A stretch of 10,881 bases of DNA from NCBI GenBank assembly GCA_005880175.1, contig VBJR01000304.1:1-10881 (forward strand), in the 5' to 3' direction. Origin of the DNA: Chloroflexota bacterium (GTDB lineage: Bacteria; Chloroflexota; Dormibacteria; Dormibacterales; Dormibacteraceae). Of the stretch, positions 7,156 through 10,881 are shown one piece after another (within the stretch, counting starts at the first letter, position 1; every line of letters starts with the position of its first letter). Under the pieces are notes generated by a model that was not told the origin of the DNA, did not search any database, and saw nothing but the letters and a program-made list of their open reading frames with translations. A program made the translations under genes and the position numbers.

Positions 7156-8202
7156 CTACAGGAGCGCCGCCGGCTCCTCCACCAGGTCTCCCAGGTCCGT
7201 CAGGAACGCGGCGGCCCGCGCGCCGTCCACGGCCCGGTGGTCGCAGGAGAGCGAGAGGTGCACGGAAGGGCACACGCGCGGCCCGCCGTCCGTGGCGGCC
7301 ACCCGGTCGGCGATCCGGCCGACCGCGAGGATCGCCGCCTGGGGCCAGTCCACGATCCCGTGGAACGTGTCGACGGCGTACATGCCGAGGTTGCTGATCG
7401 TGAAGGTGGCGCCCTCCAGGTCGTCGGGCCGGAGCCGGCCGGCGCGGGCGCGCTCGACCAGGTCCGCCCGACGGGCGCTGACCTCGGCCAGCGAGAGCCG
7501 GTCAGCCGCCCGCACCACCGGCACCAGCAGGCCGTCGTCCACCGCGACCGCAATGCCGATGGCGATCTCGTCCGCGGCCACCCGCCCCTCACCTCCCCAG
7601 CGCCCGTTGACGAGCGGGTGGCGCCTGAGGCAGGCGGCGACGAGCCGGACGAGCAGGTCGGTGACCGTGCAGCCGGCGTTCGTCCGCGTGGCGTGCGCGC
7701 GCCAGCTCTGGAGACGGGAGGCGTCGACCTCGCGCTCGAGGTAGAAGTGCGGGACGGTCGCCCAGCTCTCGGCGGTCCTGCGCGCCATCGTCGCCCAGAT
7801 TCGGCTCCCGGCGGGCGACGAGGTCGCCCGGGGCAGGTCGGCCAGCTTCACCGCTCCGTCCGGCCCGCTGCCGGCGACCGCGGCGACGTCGATCCCACGC
7901 TCGCGGGCGGTCCGCCGGGCGAGCGGGCTGGCGGGGACCGCGCCGTCGGCCGCGTCGGCCTCGCCCACGGCCAGGATCACCGCCAGGAGCTCGCCTACCG
8001 GCACTTTGTCGCCCGGAAGCGCCGTGACCCGCGCCAGGACGCCGGAGGCCGGAGCCTCGACCTCGACCGTCGCCTTGTCCGTCTCGACCTCCATCAGGGG
8101 CTCCCCCCGTGTCACCGTCTCGCCCTCGCGCTTCAGCCACTGCAAGAGGCGGCCGGTGTCCTGGTTCATGCCGAGCGCTGGCATGACGACGTCAGCGGCC
8201 AT
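7156..8202 (-). CDS. Dihydrolipoamide acyltransferase (E2) of a 2-oxo-acid/acetoin-type dehydrogenase complex
   Basis: A 348-residue E2 core enzyme that takes the acyl group from E1 on a lipoyl arm and passes it to CoA. The lipoyl domain is residues 1-77, with the lipoylation lysine K43 in ETDKATVEVEAP. A peripheral-subunit-binding domain follows at about 91-123 (ASPLARRTARERGIDVAAVAG), for docking E1 or E3. The catalytic domain starts near 130 and has PHFYLEREVD (151-160), TISNLGMY (268-275) and the active-site motif DHRAVDG (321-327, H322 and D326). It has one lipoyl domain and short linkers, hence compact. It starts nine bases after the E1-beta stop, and the regulator gene follows. No E3 is encoded nearby. 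Acetoin cleavage versus branched 2-oxo-acid or pyruvate oxidation cannot be settled from the sequence. Confidence 0.93.
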   Translation of the reverse strand: MAADVVMPALGMNQDTGRLLQWLKREGETVTRGEPLMEVETDKATVEVEAPASGVLARVTALPGDKVPVGELLAVILAVGEADAADGAVPASPLARRTARERGIDVAAVAGSGPDGAVKLADLPRATSSPAGSRIWATMARRTAESWATVPHFYLEREVDASRLQSWRAHATRTNAGCTVTDLLVRLVAACLRRHPLVNGRWGGEGRVAADEIAIGIAVAVDDGLLVPVVRAADRLSLAEVSARRADLVERARAGRLRPDDLEGATFTISNLGMYAVDTFHGIVDWPQAAILAVGRIADRVAATDGGPRVCPSVHLSLSCDHRAVDGARAAAFLTDLGDLVEEPAALL

Positions 8203-8211
8203 GGACGCGCC

Positions 8212-9222
8212 TCACAGGCGACCGGCGACGAGCGCTCGCGCTCGCTCCGCGAGCCGCGCGGGGGTGGGCACCGTCTCGTCCTCGAGCGGCGGCGAGAACG
8301 GGATCGGCACGTCCATGGCGCCGAGCCGCTGCACCGGCGCGTCCAGATGGTAGAAGGCGCCATCGGCGATGGTCGCCGCGATCTCGGCGCTCACTCCGTA
8401 CGACAGGTGACCCTCGTCGACGACGATCACGCGGCCGGTCCTGCGCGCGGACGCGACGAGCGTCTCCACGTCGAGCGGTGTCGTCGTCCGGGGATCGACC
8501 ACCTCCGTCTCGATGCCCTCGGCGGCCAGGACGTCCGCCGCATCCAGCGCGACATGGACCATGCTGCTGGTCGCGACCACCGTCAGGCCGCGCCCGCGCC
8601 GCTTCACGTCGGCGACGCCGAAGGGGACGAGGTGCTCGCCGGCGGGCACGTGGCCGCGTACGTTCCACGTCATCTTGTCCTCGAAGACGATGACCGGGTT
8701 GTCGTCCCTGATCGCCGTCGTCAGCAGGCCCTTGGCGTCGGCCGGCGTCGAGGGCAGCGCGACCTTCAGGCCGGGCACGTGGCTGACCCAGGCGTGCAGC
8801 GACTGGGAGTGCTGGGCCGCGCTGCGCCTGGTCGCGCCCAGCGTCGTGCGCACGACCAGGGGAGCGCGGAGCTTGCCGCCCGACATGTAGTGGGCCTTGG
8901 CGGCCTGGTTCACGATCTGGTCCATCGCGAGCGTCAGGAAGTCGCCGAACATGATGTCGACCACCGGCCGCAGCCCGGTCAAGGCTGCCCCCAGCGCGAT
9001 GCCCGTGAAGCCCGCTTCGGAGATCGGAGTGTCCAGCACGCGCTCGGGCCCGAACTCCTCGAGCAGGCCCTTCAGCACCTTGAACGGGGTGCCCGCCTCG
9101 GCGACGTCCTCGCCGAGCACGAAGACCGTCGGGTCGCGCCGCATCTCCTCGGCCAGCGCCTCCCGCACGGCCTGGCCGATCGTGAGCTCGCGGATCCCGG
9201 CGGCGGTCTCAGGCGTAGACAT
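8212..9222 (-). CDS. E1 component beta subunit, thiamine-diphosphate dehydrogenase (AcoB/PdhB type)
   Basis: A 336-residue transketolase-like beta subunit that pairs with E1-alpha to build the thiamine-diphosphate active site. Typical features in order: LTIGQAVREALAEEM (13-27), GEDV (37-40), DTPISEAGFTG (64-74, with the conserved Glu that activates the cofactor), QHSQSLHAW (137-145), DPRTTTPLD (243-251, C-terminal transketolase domain), VVDEGH (267-272) and the C-terminal RLGAMDVPIPFSPPLE (299-313). Length is normal for acetoin or pyruvate dehydrogenase beta chains. ATG 9222 lies inside the end of the alpha gene (14-base overlap) and has AGGAGGT upstream. Equal amounts of the two subunits are expected from this coupling. 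Confidence 0.94.
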   Translation of the reverse strand: MSTPETAAGIRELTIGQAVREALAEEMRRDPTVFVLGEDVAEAGTPFKVLKGLLEEFGPERVLDTPISEAGFTGIALGAALTGLRPVVDIMFGDFLTLAMDQIVNQAAKAHYMSGGKLRAPLVVRTTLGATRRSAAQHSQSLHAWVSHVPGLKVALPSTPADAKGLLTTAIRDDNPVIVFEDKMTWNVRGHVPAGEHLVPFGVADVKRRGRGLTVVATSSMVHVALDAADVLAAEGIETEVVDPRTTTPLDVETLVASARRTGRVIVVDEGHLSYGVSAEIAATIADGAFYHLDAPVQRLGAMDVPIPFSPPLEDETVPTPARLAERARALVAGRL

Positions 9223-10168
9223 GCCGAGTGACCTCCTCGGGAGCAGGGAACGGCGCCCCCTCGGCGTAAGCGACGCCTGACGCGACGTCGGTCGCAGCCT
9301 GCTCGGCGATCAGCTCCAGCTCGTCCGGCCGCACGTCGCCCCGCGCCAGCAGCGCGGCGGCGAGGACTTCGACCGGGTCCCGCTCCCGCGCCGCCGCCTC
9401 CTCGTCCTTCGAACGGTAGTAGGCGCGGTCGACGTCGCCGACGTGGTGGCCGCGGAACCGGTAGGTGTGGCAGACGAGGAAGCTCGGCCCCTCGCCCCTT
9501 CGGCTTCTGTCGACCGCGCCGCGCGCCGCCTCGCGGACCGCGAGCACGTCCTGGCCGTCCACCTCGGTCGCGGGGATGCCGAACGCCTCGGCGCGCGCGG
9601 TCACGCTGCCGGCGGTCGTCTCGCGGAAGTGGGTGTACTCGTTGTAACGGTTGTGCTCGCAGACGTAGACGATGGGGAGCGTCCACAACGACGCCATGTT
9701 CATGACCTCGTACAGCAGGCCCTGGCCGAGCGCGCCCTCACCGAAGAAGCAGACAGCGACCTGGTCGGTGCCGCGCCGCTTCGCGCTGAGCGCCGCGCCG
9801 GTCGCGATGCCGGCGCTGCCGCCCACGATCGCGTTCGCGCCCAGGTTGCTCCGCTCCTGGTCGGCGATGTGCATGGAGCCGCCTTTGCCGCGGTTGTACC
9901 CGGCCTCCCTGCCGAGCAACTCGGCGAACATCAGCTCGACAGAAGCTCCCTTGGCCAGGCAGTGACCGTGGCCGCGATGCGTGCTCGTGATGAAGTCGTC
10001 GTCGCGGAGCGCGGAGCAGACCCCGACCGCGACAGCCTCCTCACCGATGTAGAGATGCGCGAGACCGGGCATCCTGGCCGCCCGGTACAGCTCGTCCACC
10101 TTCTCCTCGAAGCGCCGGATCAGGAGCATCTTCCGGTACAGGTCCAGCACGTCCGCGGCGCCTGACAC
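9209..10168 (-). CDS. E1 component alpha subunit, thiamine-diphosphate dehydrogenase (AcoA/PdhA type)
   Basis: A 319-residue E1-alpha (from GTG 10168) that decarboxylates a 2-oxo acid or cleaves acetoin with thiamine diphosphate. Visible features: LYRKMLLIRRFEE near the N-terminus, GLAHLYIGEEAVAVG, STHRGHGH at 62-69, the GGSMH loop, the cofactor/Mg motif GEGALGQG...EHN at about 143-173 (GEG replacing the usual GDG), and HTYRFRGHHVGD at 234-245. The short length fits acetoin-dehydrogenase-like or simple bacterial E1-alpha rather than long PDH chains. An in-frame ATG at 10198 exists, but it lies inside the operator palindrome and upstream of the -10 box. GTG 10168 lies seven bases after TATAGT, so a leaderless mRNA is likely. 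First gene of its block, followed by E1-beta. Confidence 0.92.
   Translation of the reverse strand: MSGAADVLDLYRKMLLIRRFEEKVDELYRAARMPGLAHLYIGEEAVAVGVCSALRDDDFITSTHRGHGHCLAKGASVELMFAELLGREAGYNRGKGGSMHIADQERSNLGANAIVGGSAGIATGAALSAKRRGTDQVAVCFFGEGALGQGLLYEVMNMASLWTLPIVYVCEHNRYNEYTHFRETTAGSVTARAEAFGIPATEVDGQDVLAVREAARGAVDRSRRGEGPSFLVCHTYRFRGHHVGDVDRAYYRSKDEEAAARERDPVEVLAAALLARGDVRPDELELIAEQAATDVASGVAYAEGAPFPAPEEVTRHVYA
9231..9237 (-). promoter_or_regulatory. Ribosome binding site of the E1-beta gene
   Basis: AGGAGGT on the minus strand, eight bases before ATG 9222 and inside the E1-alpha reading frame. It supports the chosen start although the gene overlaps the end of E1-alpha. Confidence 0.6.
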
Positions 10169-10181
10169 GCGGCCCACTATA
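10169..10181 (-). promoter_or_regulatory. -10 region for leaderless E1-alpha transcription
   Basis: TATAGT (10181-10176 on the minus strand) is followed by seven bases, GGGCCGC, and then the GTG at 10168. This is the spacing expected when transcription starts at the start codon, a common pattern in actinobacteria. No good -35 hexamer is visible 16-19 bases upstream, where the operator palindrome lies; an activator or an operator overlap could explain that. Confidence 0.5.
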
Positions 10182-10189
10182 TCAGCAAA

Positions 10190-10208
10190 ACTGCACATGC
10201 TGTGCAGT
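10190..10208. promoter_or_regulatory. Perfect 8-3-8 palindrome, putative operator
   Basis: ACTGCACA, spacer TGC, TGTGCAGT: both arms match in all eight positions. It covers the -35/spacer region of the E1-alpha promoter. It contains the octamer CTGCACAT that is shared with the other promoter of the locus. A dimeric helix-turn-helix regulator such as the neighbouring XRE-cupin protein is the natural binder; that is inference. Confidence 0.6.
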
Positions 10209-10212
10209 CCTG

Positions 10213-10220
10213 CTGCACAT
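10213..10220 (+). promoter_or_regulatory. Second CTGCACAT operator-like copy
   Basis: A direct copy of the octamer, 22 bases (about two helical turns) from the one at 10191-10198. It is on the same DNA face and would allow cooperative binding upstream of the E1-alpha promoter. Confidence 0.5.
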
Positions 10221-10411
10221 ACCTCACCGGGTGAGCCGCGTTCGGTCCATTGTACGGACCGGATCGACCGGACGAGGAGTAGCCCTGAACACTCTTGCGA
10301 AGCGCTGCGTCACGAAATCGCGCTTGATCGGACCACGTCGCGGTTTCCGTGATCCACCTGGCAGCCGTGGCCGTCGGACCCGTCAGGACCATGGTCCTCG
10401 CGCCGTCCTCT

Positions 10412-10444
10412 CAAGTGAAACTTGTTAGACATATTGTGGTAACA
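10412..10444. promoter_or_regulatory. Inverted repeats in front of the antitoxin gene, putative autoregulatory site
   Basis: This AT-richer stretch holds CAAGT-GAA-ACTTG (10412-10424) and, partly overlapping, TGTTA...TAACA with a 12-base spacer (10423-10444). TAACAT at 10440-10445 could be the -10 box of the toxin-antitoxin operon, ten bases before ATG 10456; no matching -35 is clear. Antitoxins of this type usually repress their own operon from such repeats, so the role is inferred from position. The rest of the divergent gap (10221-10411) holds no supportable gene. Confidence 0.35.
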
Positions 10445-10455
10445 TCGTGGTCGAC

Positions 10456-10734
10456 ATGGAGACGATCGGTCTTCGCGAGCTCACGCATCGAACCGCCGCC
10501 ATTGCCCGTCGCGTCCGCGCCGGCGAGACGATTCTCGTCACGGATCATGGAAAACCGGTCATGCGGCTGACACCGGCCGCTCCCGCCGATGACGCGATGG
10601 CGCGCCTGGCCGCCGCCGGCCTGCTCATTCCGGCAACCAACCCGGGCTACCTGCCCGAGCCAGTCGACACAGGCCGGTGGACCGGGGAAGACGCCGCCGC
10701 CGCCGTCTCGGAGTTCCGCCAGGATCGGACCTGA
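10456..10734 (+). CDS. Type II toxin-antitoxin system antitoxin, Phd/YefM (prevent-host-death) type
   Basis: A 92-residue small antitoxin. The N-terminal half is the DNA-binding Phd/YefM fold: METIGLRELTHRTAAIARRV, then RAGETILVTDHGKPVMRLTP, matching the family's usual 'V..R.L......VL..V..GE...VT.rG.PVA.l.P' course. The C-terminal half, rich in Ala and acidic residues with GRWTGEDAAAAVSEFRQDR at the end, would be the flexible part that wraps the toxin. ATG 10456 is chosen over GTG 10447, since family members start just before this point. The stop shares one base with the toxin start (TGATG), the usual arrangement of a coupled antitoxin-toxin pair. It neutralises the PIN toxin and probably represses the operon. 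Confidence 0.9.
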   Translation: METIGLRELTHRTAAIARRVRAGETILVTDHGKPVMRLTPAAPADDAMARLAAAGLLIPATNPGYLPEPVDTGRWTGEDAAAAVSEFRQDRT

Positions 10735-10881
10735 TGGTGTACCTCGATTCGTCGGCGATCGTGAAGCTGGTCCACGTCGAGGCCGAGACGGCCGCTCTGC
10801 GGACCTGGCTGACCGGGCGCGCTCAGATGCCACTCGTGTCCTCGCTGCTCGCCCGGGTCGAGACCGCGCGAGCGCTCTGGC
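10734..10881 (+). CDS. vapC: VapC-like PIN-domain ribonuclease toxin (5' part only)
   Basis: The first 49 residues of a PIN-domain toxin; the gene runs off the window end. It starts MVYLDSSAIVKLV, where D5 is the first acidic metal-binding residue of PIN nucleases. SSLLARVETARALW follows at 36-49, with E43 matching the second conserved acidic position. Known VapC proteins are Mg-dependent endoribonucleases that cut tRNA or rRNA and stop growth unless held by their antitoxin. The start codon overlaps the antitoxin stop by one base. Whether the remaining catalytic aspartates are intact cannot be seen. Confidence 0.88.
   Translation, partial: MVYLDSSAIVKLVHVEAETAALRTWLTGRAQMPLVSSLLARVETARALW

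Noticed and set aside
6520..9231. 903-codon open frame on the plus strand
   Set aside because: It lies opposite the regulator, E2 and E1-beta genes, is made of Arg/Gly/Ala/His-rich low-sense protein, and is a by-product of high GC codon use.
10223..10261. Small palindromes CTCACC-G-GGTGAG (10223-10235) and CGGTCC...GGACCG (10243-10261) as terminator or attenuator
   Set aside because: No T-run follows on either strand and neither unit ends here; such short arms are common by chance in GC-rich DNA. They could still be weak binding sites.
10177..10392. 71-codon minus-strand frame covering the gap
   Set aside because: It overlaps the operators and promoter of E1-alpha and shows no domain.
10231..10428. 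Small plus-strand open frame (65 codons) in the divergent gap
   Set aside because: No ribosome binding site, Arg-rich composition and no family resemblance.

Overview
The window is a high-GC bacterial segment with overlapping start/stop codons, GTG starts, at least one start codon that looks leaderless, and GC-ending codons throughout. This suggests an actinobacterium, perhaps of the Thermoleophilia type; the taxon is inferred from style, not from any marker gene. No rRNA, tRNA, CRISPR array or insertion sequence was seen.

Nearly all of it (about 8 to 10168) is one strand-minus catabolic locus in two transcription blocks. Block 1, reading leftwards from 10168, encodes a thiamine-diphosphate 2-oxo-acid/acetoin-type dehydrogenase: E1-alpha, E1-beta, a compact one-lipoyl E2, then an XRE-cupin regulator. 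No E3 is present, so the general cellular lipoamide dehydrogenase would be needed. Block 2 starts at a good promoter at 6445-6473. It encodes a broken M24 (creatinase/aminopeptidase P fold) protein, two medium-chain zinc-type dehydrogenases, a luciferase-like flavin monooxygenase, an RbsC-type ABC permease and a lipoprotein sugar-type binding protein. These genes are joined by 4-base ATGA overlaps or gaps of a few bases. The ABC ATPase is not in view, and a Shine-Dalgarno sequence on the last seven bases suggests another gene just outside.

The motif CTGCACAT lies in the control regions of both blocks. At 10190-10208 it forms a perfect 8-3-8 palindrome beside the -10 box of block 1, with another copy 22 bases further upstream; at 6458-6465 it sits between the -35 and -10 boxes of block 2. 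I infer that the XRE-cupin protein encoded between the blocks binds it. The likely logic is: import of a small organic solute, processing by the M24 protein, the monooxygenase and the alcohol dehydrogenases, then oxidative cleavage to an acyl-CoA by the E1/E2 complex. The substrate cannot be named from sequence alone.

The M24 gene has lost the segment expected to hold both glutamate metal ligands and is shifted out of frame; the lost frame resumes and ends in the ATGA overlap with the next gene. To the right, on the plus strand, lies an unrelated type II toxin-antitoxin pair: a Phd/YefM-type antitoxin and a VapC-like PIN toxin cut by the window end. The roughly 250-base gap between the divergent units holds only control-like inverted repeats.
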